Origin: Strongylocentrotus purpuratus
Taxonomy: Eukaryota; Echinodermata; Echinoidea; Camarodonta; Strongylocentrotidae
Reading direction: 5' to 3'
Length of the DNA: 64,000 nucleotides
Assembly (NCBI RefSeq): GCF_000002235.5
Contig: NW_022145613.1
Coordinates: 17,298,883-17,362,882 of the forward strand
A program made the position numbers and the translations under genes. The notes beneath the pieces are model-generated. The model was given only the letters and a program-made list of their open reading frames with translations, made no database searches and was not told the origin of the DNA. Below, one piece after another: positions 22,060 through 33,699 of the stretch (position 1 is the stretch's first letter; every line of letters begins with the position of its first letter).

Positions 22060-25000
22060 AAGGATTACGTCATTCTCAAGACGTATACGAGAATGCTTGC
22101 CTCTCATCTCTCCTCGATTTGTTCCGTCTTTCCACTTCTTGGATTCTGCCTTTCTCTTGGATATTAAACGTCTTTTCAAATGTTCTGCTACTTCTTCTGT
22201 CATTCCGTCTTCATAATACTCCCTCCGTCCTTCTCTCTCTCTCTACCACTCACCTACCTCCTTCCTTCTCCTTCTCCCTCATTCTTCACCATTTTGTTTT
22301 TCAAATAAGTTTCACTTTCTTCTCGTCTTCTTCTAGTCTGTTGTCTTATTATTTTTTAATTGTTATCGTCCCCTACTAACTTAAGACCTATTTTTTAAAC
22401 CCCTATATTCAGTCCCAAAATCGTCATCAAACTCACTATATTTACAACTCCCTTTATTTTATAAAACACTTTTTATCGAATTGTAAAAGTAGTTGCTTGA
22501 AATGATCTTTCATGTTGGATTTTTTAAATTTATTTTGTTGCAGGGAAGTGACAAATTAAGTTCAATTAGATGAAATAAGTTTGTTTAAAATGTTGATATC
22601 ATAATTCCCATCGCAACCACTTGTAACTTAATTTCCAAATACATATAGCCTAAACCAAATACATCCCTCATTAAATTACATTTCTAAAGTCCCTTCCTTT
22701 CTAACTTTATTCACAACGTGGTATCTTACTCTTCATTGTTATTGTTTTGGTTGTAATTTTGTTCATCTGGTTGTCAGAGTGGCCCCTTTCTGCTGACTCT
22801 CCTTGAATCATGTGCTTTAACTTGGCATCTCGATGAACCCTTCTTGTTTGTGTGTAATTCGATCATTTGAAGGTCTTCTGAGAACCCGCGGATCGAACTC
22901 TCCTCCAAACTCTTTTATTTCTGTCCAAACAAGCTCAAATTCAGCGTCGTCATGCGGGTTTAGTGAATTCGTTCCCGGGCCAGGAGTATCACTAATATGG
23001 ACAATAATAATTTCTTAGAGAATTAAACAAGTTTTCCTCGTCATTTCTCGTTCTCAGGTTTCATATCCGTTCACTGCCGAGACTTTAATACAAGTTGTAG
23101 ACGATAGAGGCTTAACTGGGGATTGTTTCGACAGTGTTTCCAATTAGGAGCTGTTTATTTGAGTGGGTTGATCGGCGCGAAATGCTATTAACTGCTGAAG
23201 ATTCATTTCACATTTATAATCTATATTTTTGTGATTATTAATTTGTATAGTTATATCTCCTTTGTGGATTTGTACTTTTCTTCCTCAAACTATTCACTGT
23301 TTATCCTCAAAGATTCCCTCCTCTCCAATTACACTTTCCTTACATCGCGGTCTCTGTATCTATTACTTTAAGAAATTTCTCTCTCTTATATTTCCTCCTT
23401 TAACTTTTTCCATAAATTGACTTTCCTTTTTCATTCATCGTGAACATTCTCAACGTTATCTGTCTTCATGGGCGTATCCATGTGGGGGGGGGGGGGGCTA
23501 AAAAAGAGAGAACAGATGAGGAGAGGGGCGTAAAAGAAAATGATAAGACCCCCTTCCCACACCCTACCTCTAATCAATAGACTTCCTAAATCGCATTTTA
23601 TTAAATGGTGCCCCTCCCCCTTCCTCATGATGTCAGGGCCCCTCAATATTTGGCTGGACCCTCGCTAAGCCGCTTTTAGTCTTCTTGATTTTCAAAATTT
23701 TCCACACGATAAAGGTACCTACTTTAGAAATGTCGCATTATTAAGATCTTTCTACCAAGTAACTGAAAAAGCATTCAGAATAAAATCATACGAGATCAAG
23801 TTAAAATCATATATTTAGTCATTTAAGTTTACTCTATTTTTGGCACTTGCTCTAGATCGAACTGACCTTTTCCAATCATGCCTCATACCCCTCCCCTTCA
23901 GCTTCTGTTCCTGCTTTCAAGTACACGTATGAGTCCTTCAGCGGTTTCTCAAGCCCACCGTGTTTCCCGTTAAAAAGATTCGAATAATTTTTGCCATCGT
24001 TATTTCCCGCCCTTTATCCCTTTCCTTGTGAAGCGTAGTAAGCTATTTTTGCGAAGAATCTATCTTGAGTACTAAATGCGTTTGCTTGGGAAGAATTGTC
24101 CACACTGCTCAAACTCCATTTTGCTAAGACTTCTATTTAATGGCTGCCTGCAAGAAGGCCATTGCTGCCATTAACACTATATATATCTTAGTCTTACGAT
24201 GTTCTTGCGAACAATTGACGTTATGGCCTCTACTCCCATGAAATTACATCATTTTAATTACGAGAGAGGTTTATTTCAAGTAAGATAAGTGACCAATTGA
24301 GTTGAGTGTGTAACCGCCTTGTTTCAGTTCCATAAAAAGCGTGACTAATCTCAGTGGCAAAAAGAATAGGCGGATGCCTGCTGATGGGGGGGGGGGGGGG
24401 GGAGCATTGGACCTGTACACCTTTGGAAACCTAACATGGTATAACTTTTAAGTACATACAAACAAATGCCCACACAACTGTGTAAGTTTCTGGACCCCCT
24501 ATCATTTCCTGGATCGGCCAAATCGGTCAAATCCAAAACTCTTGAATTCTTTTCGTAGAGATATTAAATTTATATCGTGGTCTCAGCGGGAGAAATCGGA
24601 GAGATGGGGGGGGGGGTGTCAGTTCATCGAGAAGTGGAATCATTAAATATAGACATTCTGTAAAAGTATCTGCGACAAGTTGGACAGTGAGAAAGCATCT
24701 TTTAAAGCATGAAAGTGACTCACGACACGTGACCTGTTATTGGCTTTGTCACTCCACCGACATTTTTGTCAATTTCCCGTTTTACACGTGACCTTTCGCT
24801 GACACTATTATGTGATCAGGAAAAAGAGAAAAAAAGCGCGGTTTTTTATCGCCTTTTTTTTAGGAATCTTTATTTATATCTCCTGATCCCACTCCGCACT
24901 TAGCATCCGACTGTGTTTCTCTGGGAATGGCTTATTTTAAAGGATATGCTCTTTTCCATACTATAGCCAAGTTTTGTATCATTCTTTTTGGAATACATTT

Positions 25001-25400
25001 GTCCTTACTATTCGATTTAAAGTTTTGCATTGTACCTGCAAGCTAAGGTCACTCTGAGGCTGATACCTTTCATATTTCTTCCAGAATTATAGGCCCCCTG
25101 TAAAGTTTTGTCTTTCAAACGTAGAAAATAACGATAGACTTTGACCGTGACCTTAAATAATGACAGTATTTTCAAGATTGTGTGTTCTTTTCTGAACGTA
25201 TTCGTTCACAGGCATTTCCTGTGCAGCTGTCTCTCTGCACCCAGGTGTATGCGACTTGTTCACTGTCTTGATGAAGCCGGTTGCGATTAACTAAATTTAG
25301 GGAAGTGAGGTTGTGTCACAAGTGGTGTAGCGAGAGTCCAGCTATTGAAGGGGCATTGGTGTCATTTTAGAGGGAGGGGAGGGGTGGCTGGTTGTTGTAC
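22060..25400. other. Intergenic, no gene seen
   Basis: T/C-rich to about 22400, then AT-rich DNA with G/C homopolymers at 23483-23496, 24386-24401 and 24606-24616. The G run near 23483 follows 'atgggcgtatccatgt' and looks like another truncated transposon end. No exon with flanking splice sites was recognised. Confidence 0.4.
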
Positions 25401-25401
25401 T

Positions 25402-25700
25402 AGACGGGTAGAATGCGAAAACAAGACCACGAGAAAAGGTTTGGGAAGGGGTTGTATCAATTTCTGTTCATGTTCCCTTCCCTGTCTCTTTCCTTTCTGA
25501 AGTTCCCCTTTCCCACTTTCGGGGCACCATCAGATGGGGGGGGGGGGCACGTACCCATCCGTGCAGATGGATAGAATGCGAGAGAGCAAGGCAATCGAAT
25601 AATAAATTATGTGAGGTTATGGAAGGGGTCATATCGTTTTCTTTTCATGTTCCCCCTCTCTCTTTTAAATTTTCTCAACCCCAACCCCCACCCCACTCCC
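25402..25700 (+). repeat. Direct duplication, ~165 bp apart
   Basis: Blocks starting at about 25405 and 25567 share 'tagaatgcgA' followed by 'ggttNtggaaggggt' and 'atcNttttctNttcatgttc' and a trailing 'cccNNtctct'. The first copy is followed by a G13 run and 'cacgtaccca'. It is a diverged duplication of unknown origin, and the 111-codon frame across it is not supported. Confidence 0.55.
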
Positions 25701-26689
25701 TTAGTAACCACCCAATAGGGGAGGGCGTGTACTCCTCCCTGTTCCATGCAGTTACGCCACTGTCACAGTCTATAGCATCCCTTTATCATCAAGTCGTTAG
25801 CGTGTCGTGTAATTTTTTGACTCGTTACAAAGTTAGTTTATCATCAGCAATGATTCATAATCTAAGCCAAGGTATAACCCCCCCCCCCCCCCCTCCCCAC
25901 CCGGTCCTCTCGTGTTTGTTCCGATTAATGATGAATTTTATTGATGAAACCTGATAAAAAAACGCAAGTCACGAGTAAACAATGTTTATGTTTATTTTCA
26001 TTCCATGTGCACATGTCTGCTTAGGTTGATGTATGTCTTTCCAAACAAGGCCGATAATCTCGTCAAATGTTTGATGATTCTCACGATGAAACCTGAGCTG
26101 CACGTATTTACGAAATAATGAATAAATATTTATGTATCACGCGAGGGTCCCATCGCGATCAGAGAACTTTGCAAAGCTTTACGTCAGCTAATAATGCCAC
26201 AGTCGCTACAAAATCTTTGGAAATAACCCAGCCCTGTTTTACCTTTTGAGATAACAGCAATAAATAAATAAATAGACAGATGGATAGATAATAAATACAA
26301 AAATACCTTAATGAACACAATAACAAAGAAGAACATGAATATATAAACTAATAAATAAATAAATAAATACATATTTAAAATGAAAACTTGATTAATGATT
26401 GATAAACCAACTCATTAATACAACTGGTGTAAATAAATAAATGACAAGTAAGTAAGAAATATAAAACAAAGAAATAAATATAGATATTTCGGCTACATAC
26501 CTATTGATTCTACAAAATGTTTTCCTAGCTTGTGTGACGGTCCTGTTTTATAAACGAGAATAGATCAGTGTGATCTCATAGTAACATTGGAGTATGGAGA
26601 CTCATAATGTTGGCCTTTTAAGGGGTATATGATTTGCACATTTATAGAAATGCATCTTTTGGATATGAACTATTTTTGAATTTGTGACA

Positions 26690-26691
<2 letters not shown>

Positions 26692-26724
<33 letters not shown>
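26692..26724. repeat. (TA)n microsatellite
   Basis: Sixteen or so TA units. Confidence 0.9.
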
Positions 26725-26727
<3 letters not shown>

Positions 26728-26870
26728 ATATACAACGGTAAAATCTGCTACGGTATGATGATCTTATAACAATCTTCTTTTTTAAGGGTTAGCTGTTCTT
26801 TTGAGTGATTTCCAGCTGTTGATTGGCTTGAGATGATCATGTGATCTACAATGAATCATCTTTAAAGGGG

Positions 26871-27409
26871 AAGTCCACCCTGAAATTAAGTTAGTTTTAA
26901 TAGGAGTAGAAAAATGAGAGAAACAAGTCAGTGAAAGTTTGAACAAATTCCGATTAAAAATAAGGAAGTTAGGATTTTTGAAGTTGTGATCAATCAAACA
27001 CAAATTGGCAACTCTATGACGTATCATGCGAGCTCAACTTCCATTTGCTCAGTACTAAAAAAATCTAAAATTTTCATTTTCCCTCAAGAAAAATTTCAAC
27101 CATACATGCACCCTAAATATAATAATTGAAAATATGTTTCTATACTCCCCCTGCAAGGAACAAATATATATTCCGTCATCAATAACGAAGAAAACATGAT
27201 TTTATGGAATATTATGCACAAAGCAAATGAAGGAGAGCTCGTATAATAAGTCACAGAGTTGCCAATTTGTATATGATTGATCACAACTTCAATAATTCAT
27301 AACTTTCTTATTTTCATTCAGAATTTGCTCAAACTTTCACTCACCTGATTTTCTTATTATTCTGCCTCTATCGAAACAAACTTATTTTGGGGGTGGACTT
27401 TCCCTTTAA
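26871..27409. mobile_element. Long-armed palindromic element family D (MITE)
   Basis: The left end is 'tttaaaggggaagtccaccc' and the right end is 'gggtggactttccctttaa', an inverted match. The arms extend about 150 bp inward: 'gttgtgatcaatcaaacaca' + 'aattggcaactctatga' on the left pairs with 'tcacagagttgccaatttgt' + 'atatgattgatcacaacttc' on the right. TTTAAA at the junctions allows a TTAA- or TAA-type target duplication. No transposase is encoded. Confidence 0.85.
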
Positions 27410-27564
27410 TTAACGACATGTCCTTGCAGCCATGTGTTCATCGCAACAAAAAGTTCAATTTGAATTACAAGGCTTCTGGCTAGCCCGTTTTAAACCATCA
27501 CATGAACGACATACACCTCATATTTATAGAGAGAAGAATGAATTCACCTACGGTATCAACCTTT

Positions 27565-27745
27565 CTACGTCACTTTCTCTCTCTGTCTCTCTCTCTCTGT
27601 CTCTGTCTCTCTCTCTGTCTATCTCTGTCTATGTCTGTCTGTCTGTCCGTCTCTCTCTCTCTCTCCTCTATCTATCTCCCTCTCTGTATGTCTCTCTCTG
27701 TCTCGCTCTCTCTCTCTCTCTCTCTCTGTATCTCTATCTCTCTTT
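27565..27745. repeat. (CT)n/(CTGT)n tract
   Basis: Imperfect pyrimidine repeats. The 172-codon frame that starts here is almost all Ser-Leu until about 27830 and is not a gene as such. Confidence 0.9.
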
Positions 27746-27984
27746 CTTTACCTTTCACCTTTAACTCTCTTTATCTTATTCTCTCTTTCTCTCTTCTTCT
27801 TCCCCTTTTTCTCCGCCATATCCTCTTTCTTGGTTTTCCAGCTCATTTCTTGCCAATGACCTCATCCACCTTCCTCGGATATCACGTGTCCTTAGCCTTC
27901 GATTCACTCTCCTCCCATCGGTCATTCAGAGGGGACACAGGGGCGAGGAGAAGGGAAAGAGGAGGCGGAGCTTCGAAGAGAAAC

Positions 27985-28016
27985 ATGGATGACATCACGC
28001 TCCAAAATAACGCAAC
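27985..28016 (+). CDS. Possible first coding exon (MDDITLQNNA..)
   Basis: An ATG in good context (aaacATGG) opens 10 codons plus 2 nt and is followed directly by GTGAGT, a strong donor. The upstream 100 bp are purine- and GC-richer than the surroundings ('gaggcggagc') and contain CACGTG, as a 5' UTR might. The peptide would read MDDITLQNNAT up to the junction, with an NAT sequon. I do not recognise the protein and found no following exon downstream on this strand. It could be chance. Confidence 0.2.
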
Positions 28017-28139
28017 GTGAGTAGGTAACGCAATGGTTTAAGGTAGGGCTCCCGAACTGTTAGCATTTCCCCCTACATATCAAACAAAACATATATAAAA
28101 TGTATTATGTCCATCTTTTGGACGCACATTTTACACAGG

Positions 28140-28440
28140 TACGTCGGTAGAGAGGTTACCTTTACTGGACTGTGGATCACAAGGTCCGCGGTGCAAGTCT
28201 CAGCCACGGCGCCTATATCCTTTGGCTAGATAATGATCTACGCTTGTCACTCTCAACCAATTGAGGTGTAGTAAATAGTTACCTGCATGGTAGGAAGTAA
28301 TTCGTTGAATGCTTGCAGTGCCATAGACCAGCTTGGCTAAAGGCAAACATAAAGGTGACGGTAGATCTATATGCGCCTTTAGCATCTTTTTCGTATGGAA
28401 AATATAATTTTGTGTTCTAAATGTAGCCATTATTATTTAT
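28140..28440 (+). mobile_element. tRNA-derived SINE (family 1), diverged
   Basis: The head 'tcggtagagaggttacc', box B-like 'aaggtccgcggtgcaagtct', then 'atcctttggctagataatga', 'tgtcactctcaaccaattg', 'ggtaggaagtaattc' and a weak ATT tail at about 28430 are in the same order as at 5316. Confidence 0.7.
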
Positions 28441-29029
28441 GCTTGTGGTTTTTATATCATAATTTTGTTTCATATACTTGCTTTGGGTATTTCGTCTTTA
28501 GGGAGGGGGTGGCAGTCTAGATTGCACGTATACCCGCGGTCTATATTTACGTACAACTGCTTGTATGTATTTTCTACTGATCTTCTATACTCTGTTCGCT
28601 GTTGGGAGGGTTGAATAGTTCATTCTCTTCTGAACATTAAAATCTTCGACATTCATGCTCCATATCCCGATGAATCAGAACCTTACTCACTTAATAACTA
28701 GCCTGCTCACAAGCTTTACAACAAACCTTTTCTTCTTCAGTTTATTTTTCTTCTACCTCTGCATCACCCTCGGCCATACTCCAACATTTGATGATGGGTG
28801 CTAGGATCACGTGATCAGGAGCGATTCTGGCTCCAAATATTATTGTTGGATTGATTTATACGTGTATATATTTAAGGTAGTTTATTTGCTTTCTTTGCTT
28901 TATCGTTATGTCTGTTATCGATGTATATGAAATATATTTACATTTGTTTGTGATTAACATCGATTTAGAAACAAGACCAAATTGAATCGAATTAAAATTG
29001 AATTTATGCGCTTGTATAAACAACGCAAT

Positions 29030-29235
29030 CACCAAGACGTGAGGAAAATCACCACAAGGGCAATTTTAATACCCTGTTCTATTTCCCATAAAAATCATTT
29101 TCTGATTACTTAATAATTTAATAATGCCATGTTCAAACATATCAATACAGTCACAATGGACATGGCTTTTGAAACTGCCTCAAATTGGTTTTTCGAAAGT
29201 GTTTGCGAACGTGTTTAACATTTCGTAACGCTTTT
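29030..29235 (+). repeat. Dispersed repeat family H
   Basis: Contains 'gtgaggaaaatcaccacaag', 'ggcaattttaataccctgtt', 'cccataaaaatca' and 'ggtttttcgaaagtgtttgc'. It is the reference copy for this family in the window. The region 28441-29029 before it shows nothing. Confidence 0.7.
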
Positions 29236-29672
29236 CATCAATTAATGTGTTCTCCAAAACCAACACATTCATAAAACATTAATTTGAATCATTAGGCTTA
29301 TACAGGACGTGGAGTACCCAAATTGGTCAATGTGAATATTTTGCTTTATTGGATATTAAAAAATTGGAATGAAACTGCTGTTCTCGCTTGAGATAATCTT
29401 CACTCATCTGCTACAAGTTAGCTTAGAGTTCCGATTGCTCCTGACAATTCAAAACTTAACGTGGTCGAAGACAAAAAAGCACGAGGTAAAATTATCCGGC
29501 TAGCTGAATCGAGACTAAAAAGGGGAAAGCTTGCCAAGCCCCTGTCTGCGGAAGTTATTGTGATATCCACGAAATTTGCTACATATGACTTCTAAATTTG
29601 GTAGCATGGAAATCGAAAAGTTAGAGAGGATGTTGTTCTCTCCTACGGGGTTCGAGAGGTGTTTTCCCCCTG

Positions 29673-29716
29673 CAGGGAACATTCAGGGAACATTTAGGGA
29701 ACATTCAGGGAACATT
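29673..29716 (+). repeat. Short tandem repeat, 11-bp unit x4
   Basis: CAGGGAACATT, CAGGGAACATT, TAGGGAACATT, CAGGGAACATT in a row, followed by 'aatgatgaacat'. Confidence 0.95.
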
Positions 29717-30044
29717 AATGATGAACATATTATATGCTATGATATCATAAGATATATAATGCGATCCAGCGGCATATCCAGAAATTGGCCCCAGGGACAA
29801 AACATTTCAACTTACTGTCGCCATGATTCGTTGGCGTTATTATGAACCGACGAATACACGTATTTATTACTCTACGGATTCGTCGGTTAATAATAATGCC
29901 GCCATTATACTTTTCGTCAGGAGGGCCCTGGATTGCGTCGCAGGAGGGGGTGGGGGCATCGCTCAAAATGATTTATTTGAGAAAGAAAAGTAAATCTTTA
30001 AAATGTGTCTACAACTTGGTGTGTTCCATGCATGCTAATAGTGA

Positions 30045-30470
30045 AGCTGCATTTCTCTTTCTTGGTTGGACATCTGTCAGGGGGGACAAATCCCTCACCC
30101 AATTGTCCCTCCTTTAATAAGGCCAGTGACATGATCGCAATGACTTTGAGGAAATCACCTTAATGGCAATTTTAATGCCATATTGTGATTGCCTATAAGA
30201 ATCGTGTTCAATTGTTCGCACGTTTTAATATTTGAAGCACAATTCTATTGAAACTGGGGTATAGGTTGATTTTTCGAAACTCCTTGCGATTGTGTAAGTA
30301 TTGGGTTGTTTGTGTCACAAACGTTACCCAAGTAATGTAATTATAAACATTTAAACGATAAAAGTCTTTGATATTTGGTCTAATCTCAGCTATATTAAAG
30401 TTATCAACTTCATGCACTCATAATGTATACTAACATTTTGATGTGGTTGGCAATGTATATTGGACAACAT
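30045..30470 (+). repeat. Left ~430-bp direct repeat flanking LINE
   Basis: Runs from 'gtgaagctgcatttctcttt' to 'tgtatattggacaacat', nearly identical (about 95% over the last 345 bp by eye) to 32675-33109. It contains a family H segment. Its right edge coincides with the A-rich 3' end of the LINE. Confidence 0.85.
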
Positions 30471-32674
30471 TTTTTTTCTTCACTTTGCCTCTTAGAGGTG
30501 TTTATTCAATATTCAAACAATAACAAAATTTTGCTTACAATTTAGCAAATCAATGGAACATCAATAATACACAAATTATTTATTCAAATATAACTAAGCA
30601 AATTCGCAGGAAATTGCATATGTTGTACTTTCAAATGTTCGTTTATTTCTATTCTGTTAGTCATTTCTCTCTTAAATAAATAAATCAAACTCAAATCTCT
30701 ATTATCATACCCATACTTATTACGAAAAATAATCATTTTATAAATCGACCAAAAAGCAATCGTCATTATCAAATCGATTTCGGTTTGCGAATTCATTTTG
30801 AGTAATAAAACAATATCTATCTCTATTTTAAGATTGAAAGCACGTAAAACTAAGTCCTTTAAATATTCAAAGAAGGTTTCATTTGTCTTACATGAAATGA
30901 AAGCATGAAGCACATCTTCAGTCTTTTTGCATTTTAAACAAAGGTCATCGTATATGAGCGACCCCACTTGAACAGATTTTTACAAACTGGTAGCATATTA
31001 TATAAGAGCTTGAAATTAAATTCACGTAGACAAAATTCTTTAATCCCAATCAAATTCCTATTAAAAACAGAGGACCATTTAACGTCCTTCTCCAAGACAT
31101 CTTCCTAATACAAACAACATTTATTTATTTTAATTTGTTCAAAACTTATCATATTATACCACTGTTTACTACTCAAAAGACTAACAGGCTTAACTGATTT
31201 TCCAAATACAAAGTGAGGGATAGAGAAATTATGGTCTTTGAAACCCAAAGGTACCCTATGCATTTATCCAAATTTTTGGAATTGAATTTTGTAGCTTTGT
31301 CTAGTCAAAAATCAAAAATTGTTTACTTCTTCTAGTTTTAAGGCGGATAAATAATTCATTTACTGAAACAAAAGTACCATTTTTAAAGATATCATTTAAG
31401 TATATAATACCAGTCTTCATAAAATAACATTTTCTTTTCAAAAACAATATCTTGATTATACCATAAAATATTTTCGTCGACATGTTTCTGTGTCTGACAT
31501 TCAGCTGATGTGAATTTTTATTTTAGGTACCACGCATGTAATATTTCTATGTAAAAATTAGGGACATTTCTAATTTTTAAGATATTTAAAGTATAATCAG
31601 TATAATTGCAATTCAGCAGTAGATGCAGCCCTCCCAAACAGTCAAACCAATGTTTACACATAACTTTCCAATTTCCTGTTGTATTATCTAAAAACATCCC
31701 AAGCCACTTCAGCCTAAAACTAAACACTATTGCCTTTTCACATCGATCATTCGTATTCCTCCTTCACAATAATCCTCAGTAACAATACATCGTTTTATTC
31801 TTTTCTAAAGAAATTTAAATATCAGGATATTAAGTTTTATCATAAAAGTAGACGGTATTGTATCAACAATCATTAAATGTATAACTTGACTAATTGAAAG
31901 TGATTTAATAATAGTCAGTCTTCCAAACAAAGTCAGGTTTCTTTTTCTCCAGTTATCTAGCAGTTTTTGCATTTTTTCTAATTTATTTTGCCAATCTATC
32001 TTTAAAGCACACTGCAGATCAGGTGCGATATGATGTCCTAAGTATTTTACTGGCTCATCTGCCCAATGTAAGCCAAAACAAGATAACGACCTTAGTTGAC
32101 AGGCTGTTCCAATCCAAATCAAGACAGTCTTTTCTCTATTTAACTTCGGTCCTGCAACATCGCCAAAAACCTCTAATTCGATTAAAATATTTTCAAAAGA
32201 ATTTATATCAGATACATAAAATAAGGTGTCATCTGCATATTGCAGCAATTTCAGATCAATAACTTTATCATCAATATCTAGACCTTTGATTTCCTTATTT
32301 TCTCTTACTTTATTCGCCATTAATTCTGCGGCCATTACAAACAATAAGGCCGAGAGGGGACACCCTTGGCTTTTCCTCTCAAAACACTAAAAGTTTCAGA
32401 TAACCAACCATTTAGAATTACAGAACTTGCAATATTTGTGTATAAAATTGTTACCCACTTCTGAAAAACAGGCCCAAAATTAGTAAGTCTTACATTGCAA
32501 GCCGCCAGACGACCTCTTATGTAACCGGACTGGTTTTCATGAATAATTTTACCAATTACTTTTTGAAAACGTTTCGCAAGCATCGGTCGCCCTAAATGAC
32601 TGGTTTGATTAAGAAAATTAAACCTCAAAAATGTGTTCCATGATTTACTGTGCTTCCCAACCTGCTGACTATAG
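30471..32674 (-). pseudogene. Broken L1/Tx1-like LINE reverse transcriptase
   Basis: Minus-strand fragments of one non-LTR retrotransposon ORF2. 32335-32730 carries the early RT region (KRFQKVIGKIIHENQSGYIR, then LNGWLSETFSVLRG). 31805-32344 carries FVMAAEL, the catalytic YADD (codons at about 32228-32239), a KLNREKT stretch and the post-RT PVKYLGHHIAPD / RRNLTLFGRL-like region. 31518-31727 and 30584-30967 hold the C-terminal domain, including a CxxC-type knuckle (LCLKCKKTEDVLHAFISC). A frameshift near 32340 splits the CPLSALLF motif, and several stops separate the later pieces. RT motif A (the first catalytic Asp block) is missing, as is the upstream endonuclease, so the copy is 5'-truncated and internally deleted. 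The element ends in a short A tract (complement of 30471-30480). The element is dead. Confidence 0.85.
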
Positions 32675-33109
32675 GTGAAGCGGCATTTCTCTTTCTTGGT
32701 TGGAAATCTGACGGGAGGGGAAATCCCCACCCCAGTCCCTTATCCCTCCTTCAAATACGCTATAGTGCCCCGATCGCAATGACTTTGAGGAAATCAACTT
32801 GATGACATTTTTAATGCCATATTGTGATTGCCTATAAGAATCGTGTTCGGCTGTTCGCACGTTTTAATAGGTGAAACACAATTCTATTGAAACTGGGGTA
32901 TAGGTTGATTTTTCGAAACTCCTTGCGATTGTGTAAGTATTGGGTTGTTTGTGTCACATACGTTACCCAAGTAATGTAATTATAAACATTTAAACGATAA
33001 ATGTCTTTGATATTTGGTCTAATCTCAGTCATATTAAAGTTATCAACTTCATGCACTCATAATGTATACTAACATTTCGGTGTGGTTGGCAATGTATATT
33101 GGACAACAT
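32675..33109 (+). repeat. Right ~430-bp direct repeat flanking LINE
   Basis: Copy of 30045-30470 that begins right at the 5' end of the LINE remnant and continues past 'ttggacaacat' into 'aatttggacttgcc'. Differences are clustered near the start. The arrangement resembles an extremely long target-site duplication or a segmental duplication. Confidence 0.85.
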
Positions 33110-33579
33110 AATTTGGACTTGCCTACAGGTTTACGAGAAAATGAATGAAAACTCGAGAAGGAATGTTTCTAGATAATTAATTGTATTGTTCTTACAGCCT
33201 TGCACTCACGAAATCTATCTAAGAATCTCAAAAACGTTGTTAATGAAATGCGATAATTCTTGATATTATTATTAGTATTGTTGCTGTTTTTATCATTGTA
33301 GGTTTTGATGATGTAGTTATTAACATTGCTGCTGCTGTTGTTGTTTTTGTTTGTATCACTTTTAATGTAATGGCCATTTCTATTACTACCATTATTCATC
33401 ATTATTTCGTCATCATCTTCAACATTTTGTATCATAACAAATGTATGTTATTTAGGTTGATCAAATATGATAACCGGGGAAACACTGAGTACAATACATA
33501 CCAATAAACAAACATGAAAAGTGTTACAGACCTTTTAACTGACACACTCTTGTCCCCCCCCCCCCCCCATGACAACCAG

Positions 33580-33690
33580 CACAAACTAACCAACCAATCA
33601 GATCGCTAGTCTATTTTGTATAAACTCGTCGAACCAACCAATCGCAAGCGAGCTTTTATGGCTATAAAGTGTTTCGCCCCAGCGTTGAAC
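33580..33690 (+). promoter_or_regulatory. Promoter-like block: CCAAT boxes and TATA
   Basis: 'aaccaaccaatcag' (about 33588), 'aaccaaccaatcgc' (about 33633) and 'ctataaag' (33662) line up in the spacing of a TATA promoter. Only a 20-codon frame follows (ATG at 33711). No exon of a known gene is recognised downstream, so this may be coincidence in AT-rich DNA. Confidence 0.25.
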
Positions 33691-33699
33691 CGAATGAAC

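Noticed and set aside
22833..23018. 61-codon frame MNPSCLCVIRSFEG..
   Set aside because: No domain, no repeats and no convincing splice partners. Length within chance expectation.
27502..28020. 172-codon plus-strand frame
   Set aside because: The first two thirds are repeat-derived Ser-Leu runs. Only the last 11 codons, in a good start context, were kept as a weak exon candidate.
30045..33109. LTR retrotransposon or Penelope-like element with terminal repeats
   Set aside because: The internal coding is L1/Tx1-type reverse transcriptase with an A-rich 3' end. There is no gag, protease, integrase or GIY-YIG domain, and the direct repeats do not begin TG and end CA.
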